Origin: Gordius sp. MW1 | Taxonomy: Eukaryota > Nematomorpha > Gordioida > Gordea > Gordiidae | NCBI GenBank assembly: GCA_964036665.1 | Contig: OZ038531.1 | Span: 19,830,324-19,894,323, forward strand | Direction: 5' to 3' | DNA: 64,000 bases | Shown here: piece after piece, positions 1-13,195 of the stretch | Layout of the letters: each line of letters starts with the position of its first letter | Position numbering within the stretch: position 1 is the stretch's first letter | Notes under the pieces: model-generated | Seen by the model: only the letters and a program-made list of their open reading frames with translations | What the model was told of the DNA's origin: nothing | Database searches by the model: none | Program-made: the position numbers and the translations under genes

Positions 1-1150
1 AATTAGGGGGGAGGGGGGGGGGACAAAACACCCCCTGCCCCCTCTCCCCCACTTAAGAAAGAGGGTAAAAAAATTAGGGGGGGGGGGACAAAACACCCCC
101 TGCCCCTCTCCCCCACTTAAGAAAGAGGGTAAAAAATTAGGAAGGGGCAAAACACCCCCATTCCACCCCCTCTCCCTCGCATCAGAAAGAGGGTAAAAAA
201 TTGGGGGGGGGGGGCAAAACCCCCCATGCCCCCCTATCCCCCACATCAGAAAGAGGGTAAAAAATTAGGGGGAGGGGCAAAACACCCCCCTTTTCCTCGC
301 ATCAGAAAGAGGGTAAAAAAATTAGGGGGGAGGGGGGGGGGACAAAACACCCCCTGCCCCCTCTCCCCCACTTAAGAAAGAGGGTAAAAAATTAGGGGGG
401 AGGGGGGCAAAACACCCCCCTGCCCCCCCTCTCCCCCGCATCAGAAAGAGGGTAAAAAATTGGAGGGGCAAAACACCCCCTGCCCCCCCTCTCCCTCGCA
501 TCAGAAAGAGGGTAAAAAATTAGGGGGGGGGCAAAACACCCCCCATGCCCCCCTCTCCCCCACATCAGAAAGAGGGTAAAAAATTAGGGGGAGGGGCAAA
601 ACACCCCCCTTTTCCTCGCATCAGAAAGAGGGTAAAAAATTAGGGGGAGGGGGGCAAAACACTCCCTGCCCCCCCCCCCCGCATCAGAAAGAGGGTAAAA
701 AATTGGGAGGGGCAAAACACCCCCCTGCCCCCCCCCCCCGCATCAGAAAGAGGGTAAAAAATTAGGGGGGGGGGCAAAACACCCCCTCTCCCTCGCATCA
801 GAAAGAGGGTAAAAAAGTAGAGGGGACAGGGGGGCAATACACCCCCATGCCCCCCCCCTCTCCCCCACATCAGAAAGAGGGTAAAAAGTTAGGTGGGGGG
901 GGGGGCAAAACACCCCCCATGCCCCCCTCTCCCCCACATCAGAAAGAGGGTAAAAAATTAGGGGGGGGCAAAACACCCCCCTCTCCCCCGCATCAGAAAG
1001 AGGGTAAAAAATTAGGGGGGGGGGCAAAACGCCCCCCTCTCCCCCGCATCAGAAAGAGGGTAAAAAATTAGGGGGGGGGGCAAACATCCCACCTGCCCGC
1101 CGTTCCTCCCCAGGTGAGAAAGAGGGTAAAAAATAAGGGGGGGGGGGCAA
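1..1150. repeat. G-run/C-run minisatellite, about 18 units of 56-70 bp
   Basis: Each unit has the plan GAAAGAGGGTAAAAAATTAG, then 7-12 G, (A)CAAAACACC, a C-run, TGCCCC, TCTCCC and (CA/GC)ATCAGAAAGAG. G- and C-runs vary in length between units. Each unit can fold back (G-run against C-run). It continues past the left edge. Open frames here are low-complexity artefacts. The ATTAGGGGG..CAAAAC core resembles the G-run miniature elements elsewhere in the window. Confidence 0.95.
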
Positions 1151-1339
1151 ATCTTCACAAATTTTTTTCATAAATAAAACATATTAATTTACTACCTACT
1201 TCTATAATGCATAATAATTAATTATAATTTACTGAATTTACTAGATTGTGACGTCATGATACATTTATTTTTATTTTCTTAAATTAAAAGTTCATTACCT
1301 AAATCTAAATACACAAATATGATAAACAAATTGATATAT

Positions 1340-1613
1340 TTGTATGCCCAACCCAAAACGACCAAAACTAAACCAAAAGGTTAATAATATTATCCACCCA
1401 AACCCTTTAGCTCTTTAATACACCCAAACCTAAACGCCAAAGGTGCCCCAAAAAAACACCCAAAACGCTTTGGGTGTTTTTTACGAAAACGCCAAACGCC
1501 AAAGCCCTCCCAAGAAAATTCACCCAACACTGAAAAGGTTGGGTGAAAAAAAACGCCAACAACTAAGCTTAGCAATACGCTGGGAAAAACCAGCCAGCCG
1601 TTTTTACAACACT
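1340..1613. repeat. Degenerate element with hairpins and a CAGCCGTTTTTACAACACTA end
   Basis: AACGCCAAA/CACCCAAA-rich block with two short hairpins (CACCCAAA..TTTGGGTG at about 1457-1478 and CACCCAAC..GTTGGGTG at about 1522-1546). The right edge CAGCCGTTTTTACAACACTA is the terminus of a miniature family also seen near 44700, 46025, 60960 and 62905. The left end is not clear. Confidence 0.4.
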
Positions 1614-1841
1614 AATATATAGGATATCATCCGAGTGCTATATCACGCCTTTAGATTCTTGTTTACAAGTTGATTAATGGAATATTTAGAATCATAATTG
1701 ATATTTGAGAGGATAATCTCAGCTTAATATAAGAGATTTGCTAAAGTTTTTTTTGTACTTTAATAGAAAACATATTAAATTTTAAAAGGGCAATCTTTTT
1801 AGCCATTAGATTAAATAGAAATTATACATACAATTTAGGAT

Positions 1842-2400
1842 GCTATATAACTTAATTAGATCCTTAAAAATTGTAAAGGGATCATTACTAAATATGATTA
1901 GTATCAATGTGGATGTGATTAGATAAGCTTTTGTATTTAGTTTTTGCTATTATTTTAAAGCGAATTTATTTATACCTGAATCTCTAACTATATCTATTTT
2001 ATTTTTATCCACCTCAACTAATGTTTACTTATTGATGTACTGTTATATTTATATATAAGATGATTGATGGGTGAAACTCTTACCCCAATTTTTACATTTA
2101 ATGCTTACAAAAGAGCTTAGAAGCTATATAACTATTAAATCCTTAAAGATTGTAAAGGGATCATTACTAAATATGATTAGTATCAATGTGCATGTGATTA
2201 GATAAGCTTTTGTATTTAGTTTTTGCTTTTATTTTAAAGCAAATTTATTTATACCTGAATCACTAACTATATCTATTTTATTTTTATCCACCTCAACTAA
2301 TGTTTACTTATTGATGTACTGTTATATTGATATATAAGATGATTGATGGATGAAACTCTTACCCCAATTTTTACATTTAATGCTTACAAAAGAGCCTAGA
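1842..2400. repeat. Two-copy direct tandem duplication, period 281 bp
   Basis: 1842-2122 and 2123-2400 are near-identical copies beginning GCTATATAACT and ending ATGCTTACAAAAGAGC. They differ by scattered substitutions. No coding potential seen. Confidence 0.9.
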
Positions 2401-2980
2401 AAAAATGCTTTAAAATCTTGTTCTTGTTTTAAAAAGATCTAATTAGAAAATGTTATAGCTGGTTGTGAAAATCTGGTAACTATCAATAACTTTTTAAGAA
2501 TGTGAATAAGTTTATTTTCTACCAAACTTAATTTCAAGAAATATCAATAAGCTTAGACTTTATAGCATTTCAAACTTTTAACTCTTATCTCAGCTCAGTA
2601 TTTTGTGCAATCTTTTGCCACAGATTTTAAAATAAAAGTTTCAAATTTAACAAGTTGTACTTTTGCAAATCCTTTAAAACTTTCATATGTCTATGCTCTA
2701 TATTGCTACTTAACAACATACATCGTAGCCTTTTATTTGGTATTTTGACTTGTCATATATATGTATGTGGAGTAATACAAGATTAATCCTCCTTTTTGGG
2801 GCCTAAGATATTCTGGGGAAGCCACTAGGTTAATAAATATTAATTAGTTGAATCTTAGATATAAATACATATTTTGTGAAGATAATGAAAAAAATAAAAA
2901 AACTAGGTGTATAAATATCAAAAAATACCTCTGTACATTTGATTGGTAACATCCATAATTTGTGGATTATCAGTAGGTAT
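2401..2980. other. AT-rich sequence without recognisable content
   Basis: No gene, RNA gene or repeat recognised by eye in this stretch. Confidence 0.5.
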
Positions 2981-2986
2981 GAAATG

Positions 2987-3215
2987 GCTTATTTGTGTAT
3001 TAGGAGTGGCCACACTTTGCTGAAAAAAAATTACAAAAATTAAACAATACAATACTTTGTGGCTGTTCTTGCCTCTAAAACTCTAGGCAGTATTCTCGGA
3101 TAGTTGGTAGAAACACCTATTGACTGGCTTCTTTGTGTATTAGGAGTGGCCACACTTTGCTGGTCTAAAAGATTACAAAAAAAATTAAGCAATACAATAC
3201 TTTGTGGCTGTCCCT
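2987..3215. repeat. Tandem duplication with about 139-bp period
   Basis: TTAGGAGTGGCCACACTTTG occurs at about 3000 and 3139, and AATACAATACTTTGTGGCTG at about 3044 and 3193. Both blocks keep their order, so a module of about 139 bp was duplicated and has diverged. Confidence 0.8.
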
Positions 3216-4329
3216 GCACAATTAAGGCTCGAAGCAGCAGTTGATTAGATGCAGAGATAGATGGGAGATTATTCTGGCCTAGATAATATAAATTTGAAAA
3301 TAAATGAAATTGCACTTGTAGGCATAAATAATAATTGAAAATATTGCACTTTGTGATATGGTAAAATTTTAAAATAAACGGTAAAATGAACGTTATAATG
3401 ATTGGTTATCTACTTAAGATATATGACATATCCTATAAATTTTAGTTGCGAAATTGTCTATGAATTTGATAGGTTGTCAGTATTATGAACTGTCGTTATT
3501 TTGGACAGAAGCGGATATTTATTTTAGAATTCTGTTTTTGATATTAAAAGAAAATTATTGCCCGCGAATATTCAACTGTTAATTATTCTCCAATAAACAA
3601 AGCAAAAATATTTTAATAAATCATAACCTAAAAAATTTAATAGATACAAATATAATTAAGATCAAATATAAATGCAACTTTTAATTTTGTTAAAATAGTT
3701 TTTTTTATGGTATACAAAAAATTACATATACGATTGTTATATTAATTTACAATTTTTTTTAAATAAATTTAAAAACAAATGTAAAGATAAGTCTAGCAAA
3801 TTTTTCGCTATCACCACTAATAAAAATTTATTATAAATAGCTGAATAATTACCCAATAAATTACCAATATTACTTCTGCAAATATTGACCAATACTATTT
3901 CGTTTATTAACACATAATATCCGAATTCAACAATATAATAATTACTTACGAAGTTCGGATAAAATTAATATTATATAAGGGGAAACAGAAAAAAGTAAAA
4001 GTGATAATAATTTTATATATCGTGTTTTCCGATAAATAGCTTTCTAACGAGGGTGCGCAGATGTTTTTCTGTTCTTCGATGTTTTCATGGCTCAGCACCG
4101 TCTATCCCACGATGCATCAGAACAAAGCAACGCCGTTAGTAATTAAACTTATAGGGGAAGATGGCGACGGTCGATAGTAAAATATACATAAGGAGATAGA
4201 TGGGCGTAAAATAGACATAAAAGTAGATTAGGAATAAAAGTGAAATAGAAATAAAAGTAAAATAGGTTAGAGGCGGTGGCATGGGGGAGCGCGACCACCT
4301 CATTAATACAAGCGACATATCCGATAAAA

Positions 4330-7113
4330 TGAAACCAAAGAACGACTCTCACAATAAGGATCAATTTATATGTATCGGAGAATGTTCTAGAGCACATTTG
4401 GTTATATATAAAATGCGAAGTTTATAAACAAATTCGATGTTACGAAAACAATTTTACATCTCTCCCCGCTTAACCAATTTACATTTATTAAAATTTCTAT
4501 AATTAATCTACGCGGTGGCTTCCTTGGTCTATTCTCCCTTCTTAAGTTTACATCATCCTTAACGTGGTGGCTTCCTTAGTCTATCCTCCCTTCTTAAGTT
4601 TACATCAATCTCCCGGTGTGTCCATTTCTACAGGCAATAGCTCTTCACGTATTGCCTCTTCAAACTCTACTGGTGCTAGTCTTGGTATCTCTTGATCATA
4701 AACTACCTCCTCCTCTTCTAATGATAAATCTTTTAATTTCGGGGAAGCTGAATTTAACAAATTTTGATCTTCAACTACTTCCTCTTCTCTTTTTCTCAAT
4801 TAACTAGCATGTTTGCGCAAAACTTTATTATTACTTTGAACGCTCTAAGATAACAATCGATTCCTGGAGAGTATGTTTCCTTCCCAGACTAATTCATTTA
4901 TCTCAAAGTTTCGTGGCCGTGTCGTCCTATTATCATTGGGTGCGATAGTTTCTGCAGTCGTTTTTAAATCCTCTTCTTTTTTAGGCTCGTCATCATTTCC
5001 ATTCACTTCCTTTTTAACTCGTTTACCCTTGGGAATTGTGCCTTTTTTGGCAGCAATTTTAGACTTGGGTAATACATCTGCGTTTTTTGCATTCGCCTTT
5101 TCCGATTTGATTACATCACTTATTCCCTTTGTTTGTAGGCTTCCATCGTTTTTATCCTCGCGATATTCTTTACCGTTTGTTTGATCAGCGTTTGATTTTT
5201 AGTCTAACCCATTATAATCATCTTCAATCTAGTGCCATCTTAGCTCTCTTCTTTTGAACTGGTTCTTTTTTAACACCTTTTTCAGCCCGCGAAGATGTAG
5301 CTTGACCATCTGAGTCCATTGTGCTAGGTTTCTTAAACTTCTCTACTATTTTATTAGTCGTTGATTGGCCCTCGTTCTATGGTAACGTTCCGAGGTTCTT
5401 TTCAGCTACCTTGAATTCCGATTGCTGATTTAATTGGTCTGTGATTTCGTTTGCATCTTGTAAGGTGCTTTCTTTCAACTTTTTCCCTATCTTTTTGCCA
5501 TTAACTTTCACCGTTTTACACTCTGACCCAACATAGAAAATTCCGGCCAATTTATTCTATTAAATTATCAATCTTCTTACTCGAGTTTTGATTCAAAATA
5601 GTTATTGATTGTTCAACCTTAAAAATAGTGACACATTTGGGACTGCATAATCCAACCTTTAACATCCAGGGTAAGCCAAATAAGGGTACGTCATATGTTT
5701 TTGTAACTATGACAGGTAGTAATTTACTCGTATCTACCCCACTTTAATGTCTGTTTCGCCCAATACATATAATTTTTGATGGCCATAACTCTTAAAGTTA
5801 TGCGTTGGTCTTAATTTAGGCTTCCCAATCTGATTCTAAATCTCCTCATTTATCTCGGACACGCGTCATATTCCAAACGGAATGGAACATCATTTAAAGT
5901 AGCTTCTATTGTTGCTCGTTTCCGACCAATATTGTAATGTGATTAATGTAATTAATTTCGCCAACCACTGTCTCGCAATTATCGAAAACTTGATTTATGA
6001 CTTGTATTAAATGCATTTCTTTTTTATCATCTATTCCTAATAATTGTTCATATAATAATCATCATTTAATTTAATAAATATAAAAAATAATTTTAGCTTA
6101 ATATATATTTCTTAAGAATTAATTTTATTATTTAAAACTACGTAGTCTATCTCTGATAACTTTAAAATAGAAATTTATTAAATAGAAAAACATAAATTTA
6201 ATAATATTAAATAAAATATTTTCTCATCTAAATCAAGAATTTACACATTTAATTTTTTTAAATTAATTTAGTAATTTTGAAAAATCTTACTTTTTTTCAT
6301 AATCATTCCCTTAACATAAATCAAAAATTAATATAAGAAATAAATTGGATAAAAATGTTTTGGTCATTAATATTCAATTTACCTTTTTAACTAATTTATA
6401 AATTTAAACGAACATCAATAAATTAATATTAAACATAATATAGATGGCGCTAAATTTATTAGACAATCATGGTTTTAATTTTAAAATGCTGTTTTTTATT
6501 TATACCCAATTCAATTTTATTTTAATTTACATAAAACATTGATATTTATTAAATCACTACTTTACCATGTTAACATTAAAATGGCGGAAAAAGGGTACAC
6601 CTACTAGGTTTAAATATGATTTAGGAAGGTTCCATAATTTAATCGAAGTTGACATCTTCAAATTTCTTCGGAAATAAATAATCTTTTACTTGCATTACAT
6701 TCTCAATTGCGAAAAATGCCAATAATAATTTTTTGTATATGTACTTCACTTCATTACCCGTGGCGTATATTCCCTTGGCTCTTAATGTATATTATTTTGC
6801 ATTCTCGAAATATTCTTCTCTAGGGATCTATGGGGAAAATAGTTGAAGCATGATTTTCGAAATATTAACCTCGTTCCCCATCACATTTTCCATCGTTATT
6901 GAATTTTCCGTCCTTGTCGCCAAATAAAGCATTTAGATTAGTTTAATATTTAATTCAACATTAGCCAAATACCCGATAAAATGAAACCAAAGAACGACTT
7001 CCTTACAATAAGGATAATTTAAATGTAACGGCGAATGTTCTAGAACACATATGGTTATATATAAAATTCGAAGTATAAAAAAGAATTCTATGTTACCAAA
7101 CACAATTGTTACA
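4330..7113 (-). mobile_element. Degenerate short-LTR Ty3/gypsy-like retroelement, copy A
   Basis: Direct terminal repeats of about 130 bp lie at 4330-4458 and 6982-7113 (read on the minus strand they start TGTAA and end GGTTTCA). A purine-rich tract (about 4459-4471, minus strand) abuts the 3' LTR. Internal minus-strand relics in order: a Gag-like start (about 6905-6660, containing NVMGN, SKIMLQPF), a retropepsin-like region (about 5960-5590; VPFRLEYD, YVPLFGLPW) and a tail like the C-terminus of gypsy integrase (4799-4605; LRREDR, KPP). No reverse transcriptase or integrase core was recognised. 6040-6620 holds unrelated repeat sequence absent from copy B. Confidence 0.7.
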
Positions 7114-7145
7114 AAAATCACTTGCACTTTGTGGTTTATAACGCT

Positions 7146-8004
7146 TAGAGGTGTACACGGATTAAATTTTCAAATTTTTTTGATTCGATCCGATCCAAGG
7201 GGTTTTTAAAAAATTTTATATCCCATCCGATCCGAGTTTTTTAAAATCTAAATCCTATCCGATCCGAGTTTTTTAAAAGCTAAATCCGATCCGATCCTAA
7301 ATTTTTATATTAAAATTTTACGAACAGAACTTTTTATTGATGATTAAATTTAATACATAAAAATAAGGTATAGCAATTTTAATAGACTAAAATAAATATA
7401 AAATTTTGTTTGACTAATTCCATATTATCACATAAAAATAAAAAAGAATCTAAATTTTCTGGTTTAATTCGCGTTCTTCTTTCTTCTAATGATCTTCAAG
7501 CCACCGAGAAATTTCTTTCCGAAGTGGTAGAGGTAGCAGGTATAGCTTAAACTTTATTTGCCAGCTTATAAAGCCTTGGCAGGACTGTTTGATATGAAAC
7601 CCACCATTTCAGCAAATCTTTTTTTGAATCATATTTGCAATCTTCATTTTCTAACGAAAGGTAAATTGAGAGCTAAAAAGGAAACGGGAGATGCTGATTT
7701 ATCATTGACACTAGCTCCTTTCTCGCCAAATAAGAAAGTCTAGCTAGGGGAAAACGCTAGGGAAATACTGATAAATGTATCAGGGTAAGTAAGGTGAGAG
7801 GTGGTATTGGGCATCAAAAATGGTAAAGTAAAAAAAGAATGCAAAGATAATTATGAAAAGGTATACTAAAAATTATTAATTTAATTATTAGAACCTTTTA
7901 TTGCTTATTTTAAATTTGAAAATCCGATCCGACTAAAATAAAATGTTGATCCGATCATCCGACTTCCAAAATTAAAATGTTGATCCGATTCGATCCCACC
8001 TCTA
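7146..8004 (-). mobile_element. hAT element inserted in copy A, subterminal CCGATCC repeats
   Basis: Ends are TAGAGGTG...CACCTCTA. Copy B lacks it and reads straight through GTTTATAACGCTATAGTAAAC near 28955, the empty site; flanks here are ATAACGCT and AAAACGCT, an imperfect 8-bp duplication. Both ends carry repeated CCGATCC. On the minus strand at about 7560-7400 the hAT dimerisation signature survives (IPATSTTSERNFS, RTRIKPENLDS) with stops. Confidence 0.85.
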
Positions 8005-8224
8005 AAACGCTATAGTAAACATGCAATAAACTCTAAGAGCTATACTTAATTATAGTAATAATGGACTAAAACGTTTGCCTTAAAAATGTTAAGGTCTCGT
8101 TTGAGGCTTTGAAGAGGGTTAATAAGGGTCCCATTTTGCCCAAATATGTACCTAGTGAACTTATAAATTTCTAAGTCTGTTTATATTCGACCGACTTAGA
8201 GAATTTTATATAAATGTTATAATT

Positions 8225-8395
8225 TACTCGAACACGGGAGCTCATTTTCAAAGACAAAGTCCACTTTCTTTCAAAAGCCTTAAAATATATCACATCGTCA
8301 ACACGGCTGTGAGGCATGGATAGCCAAGCATCACCCATCATCCAAATATTTAAAGCTGACCACCTTAGTGTGACAAACAGCTATTGGAATTTTTT
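8225..8395. repeat. Rearranged SINE fragment (copy A)
   Basis: The tRNA-like head is in antisense (GAACACGGGAGCTC..CAAAGACAAAG) next to the SINE body in sense (GATAGCCAAGCATCACCCATC..CTGACCACCTTAGTGTGACA). The same head-body inversion is in copy B (29185-29345), so it predates their duplication. Confidence 0.75.
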
Positions 8396-8812
8396 TTATA
8401 ATTTGCTAAAACTAGAGATGTTAAAGCGCTAGAGATGGTTGTGCAGGTATTGAATTCTGGTAATAGGCACATATCTCCTACCATTCCCATCTAGCATAAC
8501 AGCACATGCTGCTTAATAACCCGGTTACAGCACTGTTACTGGTAGATTAAATCTGCTTATGGCTGCTGGTTAAATAAGATATAAACTAACTTGGCATCGA
8601 GCAGAGTTACTTGATATAAACCGTGTATGAAACTAAACATGGTTTTCAGCAATTTTCCTTATAGCGTACTAGCAGGCAGCTGTCATGTAATGCTAATATT
8701 ATCCTAATTTTAATATTTTTACATATAAGGTGCTTAATATTACTTTAACCACAAAGCAATCGATTAAAATATCTTAAAATTATTAAAAATAAAAAACTTC
8801 ATTTTTGTGGGA

Positions 8813-10396
8813 CAGTCAAAATCGCTTAAGTGAGAATTTCTGGGCCTTAATTTAAAAAAAAATTCTCATTTAAGCGATTTTTAGCACTTATACGATTAAT
8901 TTAATTATTTATTTAATTTATGAAGAGTTTTGCACTCGTGCTATATTTATGAAGCTATAGATTCCAAAAATTAATATCCGTAACATATAATTTATGTATA
9001 TATACATAAATTATTTAGATAAAGTTAATATTTTAAGCCTACTTAACTTTATGCACTTTTAATGCAAATCAGCAACAGCTGACATGTGTTGCATACATTT
9101 AAAATTTATAAATTTTCTAATATATGAAACAATCTAGATAAATATTTGATTTATATTTGTCTTATTTATACATTCTATAGTAATATTTAATCAGAGGATA
9201 TATATTCTAAAATTTACTATTTTAATAGTATGTTTGTTAAATTTTATAATAAACTTATGAAATCTTAAATGAATTTATATCATGTATTATAAATAAATCT
9301 TTGTTTTATACTTGTCTTATATTTGCATATCTTAGATTATTACTAAAAATGGTTTCTTTACATTTGAAATAAAACTAAACAATGGACAAAAATTACTGTG
9401 ATAAGTTTATTTAAATATACACATTATTTAGTAAAATATTGTGTTATAAGTTGCTGATGACTTTCACATTTAAAGAGTTTATTTTCAATAAGGATTCAAA
9501 TAAAGATCTTGTCATCCAGGACTTTTTGTTTAAATAGTAATTAACTGGTATTATTTTATTTTTAAAGCACCGTGGCTTTTGGTATTTTCCAATAACAAAC
9601 ATTTGTTTGTCAGTGCCTGTCTGATTTGTTAAAAAAAAGTATGGTGAGTCTTTCTTTATTCGATTTTAAACCCATGACTTTTTCGGTATTAAAAGCAAAA
9701 GTGCTTTTGCTTCCAGCTTTGTAAAATAAACCTGTTTCATCACAATTGTAAATATTATCTGGATCAAAGGCTAATTAAAAATTATAATAAAAACTTGATC
9801 ATTGATGATAAAAATATTAATTTAAAAAATTTACCTTCATTAAAATGATTTGAAAAAGATTTAGCCTTTGTAAGAAGCAAAGGACCATTATTTGCACATT
9901 GTTTTGAACTAATTTCAGAGAACCATTTTAGAAGGGCTTGTTCTGTCTTTATATATTGTGCTATGTAAATTAAATAATTTTTATTTATACAAACAATATT
10001 ACTTTTTCTTTGTCTTTTTTAATTGAGAGATATGTTATTAGAAGCAGTTGTTTTCAAATCGGTAGCATTTTTGCATATACGGTATATTGTTCCTAATCCC
10101 ACATTGTAATTTTTGGCTAAAGTTGATTTACTGGTAAGTTTGGCTTCTTCTATAATTTTCAACTTTTCATGATAAGTTAAATTTTTTTTCATTCTCACTT
10201 AACCACATATTATCAAGTATAAAAATAATAAAATACCTCTAAAATTTTCCTAGTAATGCGATTTTTATCACTTATACAATTCTCACTTATAAATATATTT
10301 TGCGCAAAATTTAAACGATGTGTTTAAAATATCGCGGTTATTTATCATTTATAAATATTACCATTTATCCGATTCTCACTTATACAATTTCGACTG
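8813..10396 (-). mobile_element. Tigger/pogo-type DNA transposon (Tc1-mariner superfamily), internally deleted
   Basis: Inverted ends CAGTCAAAATCGCTTAAGTG and its near match at the right end (..TATACAATTTCGACTG|TA). The left end itself folds (8820-8880, AATCGCTTAAGTGAGAATTT against AAATTCTCATTTAAGCGATT). Copy B has a continuous sequence at this point (about 29760). Confidence 0.88.
9430..10192 (-). pseudogene. Tigger transposase relic (CENP-B-like HTH plus start of DDE domain)
   Basis: From ATG at 10190-10192 the minus strand reads KKNLTYHEKLKIIEEAK..., a CENP-B/Psq-type helix-turn-helix, with an in-frame stop after SNNISLN. Further down come the second DNA-binding helix region (LLKWFSEISSKQ..NGPLLLTKAK), the first catalytic Asp region YNCDETGLFYKAGSK, KSNKERLTILF, GTDKQMFVIGKYQKPRCFKN and NKKSWMTRSLFESLL. 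The part with the later catalytic Asp residues is gone. Non-functional. Confidence 0.88.
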
Positions 10397-11485
10397 TATT
10401 ACGCTAGTGACACTTGTCTTAATTCACATATTAAGAGCTAAAAAAATAATTGAAACAAAAAGTTGTGATCTAGGGTTTCAAAAAACTATTAAAAATTAAA
10501 AAAATTCTTTTATGGTATTACTTTGGTGACTTTTATGTTTCTTGCTACCACTCTGTATCTCGGAACTTGATAACTAGTTTTTTGCCCACCAAAGTAAATA
10601 ACGTATGGCAAATGGACGAATGTGCGGTATGATGTTATGTAATCAAACCGGTAGGATAACAATACGTTGGATATAAATGTAGACCGAATGCCGCGGATAA
10701 GTACAATCAATAATACGGTTTCAGACGTAAGACGATATATGAGGTATGCAAATGATATCTGTGCGATGTAGGTGAGATGGTGTGATATCCTTTCATCGCT
10801 CGTTTTTCCCCAATTCATGGTCGATTCACGCGCAGTCTCCTCTACCTCATTTGCGTAGGTTCATCTGCGTAGACGTTATTCTCTAAGGTGTGTGCATACT
10901 TAAAATAAACAATTACGTAGACGTTATTCTCTGGGGTGTGTGCATACTTAAAGAAAACAAATTAATCAAAATTTATCCAGACATGCAAATAACTACAACT
11001 ACAACAGTAACAATTGTTATAATTGTCATTTTAAGAGCTAAACAAATAATTCAAACGAAAATTGGTTGGTTAAGGTGTAATAAAATTAATAAAAATTAAA
11101 AAATTGCGGTTCTACCTTAAAAATAGGGAACATTAGACAAAGTAGTATGACTGAAAAGTAACTCCTGCAATAATGATTATCTAGAAGCATTCTTAGCTTT
11201 TATGAATTTGACTATCCTATAATTAAAGGTATGAAGATAATCTTTTAGGATACGATCAGAAGTAAAACAAATCTTAAATACATTTTAGGGGGTAAATCAC
11301 TAAAAAAATGGAGGTAAAGCTTAATTAATTATAGAGTTTTAAAGAAAACGTTGTATCATTCATGCTGTGAAAGCATATTGGATTGGTAAATTAATGAAAT
11401 AATTCAATATATTGGTTTATTTATTTATTATTTATACAGATTATTCCAAATCTATGTAAAGTCATACAGAATTTAATCGGGACTT

Positions 11486-12400
11486 GGTTGAGGCAGCACA
11501 GAAAAAGGAGCTAAAACTCGTCACGATCATCACATTTCGTTACTCTCGTCACGAAAACCATATTAAAAACCATATGAAAATTGATATGGTGAAAGTGAAT
11601 CTGATCATCAGATTTATAAAATGGTGAAATTATAATATGTAATTATACTTAATAAAAGGATACTATAATTGTTAATTAAAACAAAATAAGGTATATCAAA
11701 ATGTATAATACTATTTTATAAATAATTACATATCAAATAAATTACTAAATCTAACCCTTGCCTATATTACATTTTGCACAGAAGTGGGTGAAAGTATATA
11801 TCTTAGATCTTAGCTATATGTAGGTAATTATTTAATAATTTGTCATCATCAATTATATCTGAAAGATTTCATAAAATGAGAACCAAAATTTTTTTAATTC
11901 TCATGTATACAATATTTATTAAAATTCAGTGAACAATGTGTATTATATAAGATTGATCATTTTCCCTTGATTTATCTTTTTGATGTTTGAGTCACTTTCT
12001 CGTTGTATTGCTTTAATGTGATCTATGAACTCGTAGATGTTAGGGTGGGATTGTTTTATCATGTGTTTTAATTTGTTGTGGAATCCTTCTATGTGATTAT
12101 TGGGTTAGGGTTAGGTTTAAATTACTTGGTAATAAATTCCTGGATTTTTTCCTATCTTTGCTTTGGTATAGGAGTATTGGCCATAAGTCAACACCTGACC
12201 ATTTCTTGCTGACTTCGTAAATTCTAAAAAATATGTACAGCCTATATAATTACACTTACTTAATTTATCTTTCGCTAGAAAATTTCTAAATTCTTGCACA
12301 AATGCCATGTAACAATATGCAAACGATAGGTAGCTAGGTAATCTCTAAAATACGAACCTAATTTTGTGCTGCTTTTTGTGACGATTGTGCTGCCTCAACC
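11486..12400. mobile_element. DNA-transposon-like element with GGTTGAGGCAGCACA inverted ends
   Basis: GGTTGAGGCAGCACA at 11486-11500 is matched by its inverse GTGCTGCCTCAACC at 12387-12400. Inside both ends lie related GTCACGA motifs. No transposase recognised; target duplication unclear. It begins just past the right edge of repeat copy A. Confidence 0.65.
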
Positions 12401-13190
12401 ATGATTCATTTAATCACATCAAACGAATATCCACCTTTAAAATGTGTATAGCACCTCATTACAAGATGAGGAATTGAATCTAAGATTGATAAAATGCATT
12501 CAAAATAGAGACATTTGGTTAAGACTATTATGAATACAAAATTATATTTTAAAGCTTTCAATAAGATATGATAAAAGATTTGATTTCTATTCGAAATGCT
12601 AACTCTAAATTGATCTCCATATTATAGCAAACTGAAATTACAAGAATTACCATTAAAGTTTCACGAAAAAAAAGTTAGGAATAGCCTTAATTTAATTATA
12701 ACACTCAAGTAAATAAATGACATAATTGCAAACAAGAAATACATGTATGCTAACAGTAATAAATTTATAAAGGATATTTTACCTTCAATCTTGAAAAATT
12801 AAATAACCTGACTAAGTCTGCATTTCAATATCTTCTTTGTCTTCCTATATCCTCAGGAAATTCCAAAAAGTCTATTTATGTCCCGTTGCTAACTAGGCGC
12901 GAGGAATTTGTAAACAATGTATCACGTTGAAAACCCAGGTGTAATATCCATTTCCACGACGCTCAATAAAATCGAAATGCCAATCAAAAAATTTTCTTAA
13001 AATTTGAAATTAAATTTCTATGGGCTAAGACAAACGTCAATCAACAGATGTTTTTAGTTACTAACCTATAAAATTCACAAAAAATATTGATTATAATTCA
13101 ACCATGGTTTACAAGATTAATTAAAATTTATCATATTTGTAATTAAAATTTTTCATATTTAGCATTCTGCATTTACTTCTTTTGATATGT
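12401..13190. other. AT-rich stretch, nothing recognised
   Basis: No coding, RNA or repeat structure seen. Confidence 0.5.
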
Positions 13191-13195
13191 GTTTT

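Larger units (their letters stand above)
3518..11457. repeat. Large dispersed/segmental repeat, copy A
   Basis: Sequence from the TTTTAGAATTCTG block to CCAAATCTATGT is colinear with copy B (24163-37223). Shared segments include 3518-4310, the LTR element 4330-7113, 7114-8800 and 10400-11457. Copy-specific inserts in A are a hAT (7146-8004), a Tigger (8813-10396) and a piece at about 10535-11000 that contains a 46-bp direct duplication (TAGACGTTATTCTCT blocks near 10871 and 10919). No terminal inverted repeats were found at the outer ends. Confidence 0.8.

Noticed and set aside
743..1071. Pro/Gly-rich reading frames in the minisatellite
   Set aside because: Low-complexity frames forced by the unit; they exist on both strands and in several frames.
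2890..3320. Possible minus-strand mini-gene with repeated exons and 36-bp introns
   Set aside because: Splice-like TTTTTTTCAG and TTTTAG sites and a repeated QQSVATPNTQ peptide looked promising, but the duplicated 'exons' leave different phases and the second junction runs into a stop. It is better explained as a tandem duplication.
4160..4200. AAGATGGCGAC motif and short frame conserved in both repeat copies (also near 25937)
   Set aside because: 12-codon frame without support; a YY1-like site is possible but conservation is expected from duplication alone.
4873..5184. 103-residue plus-strand frame
   Set aside because: Lies opposite the minus-strand retroelement sequence; no conservation as protein in copy B.
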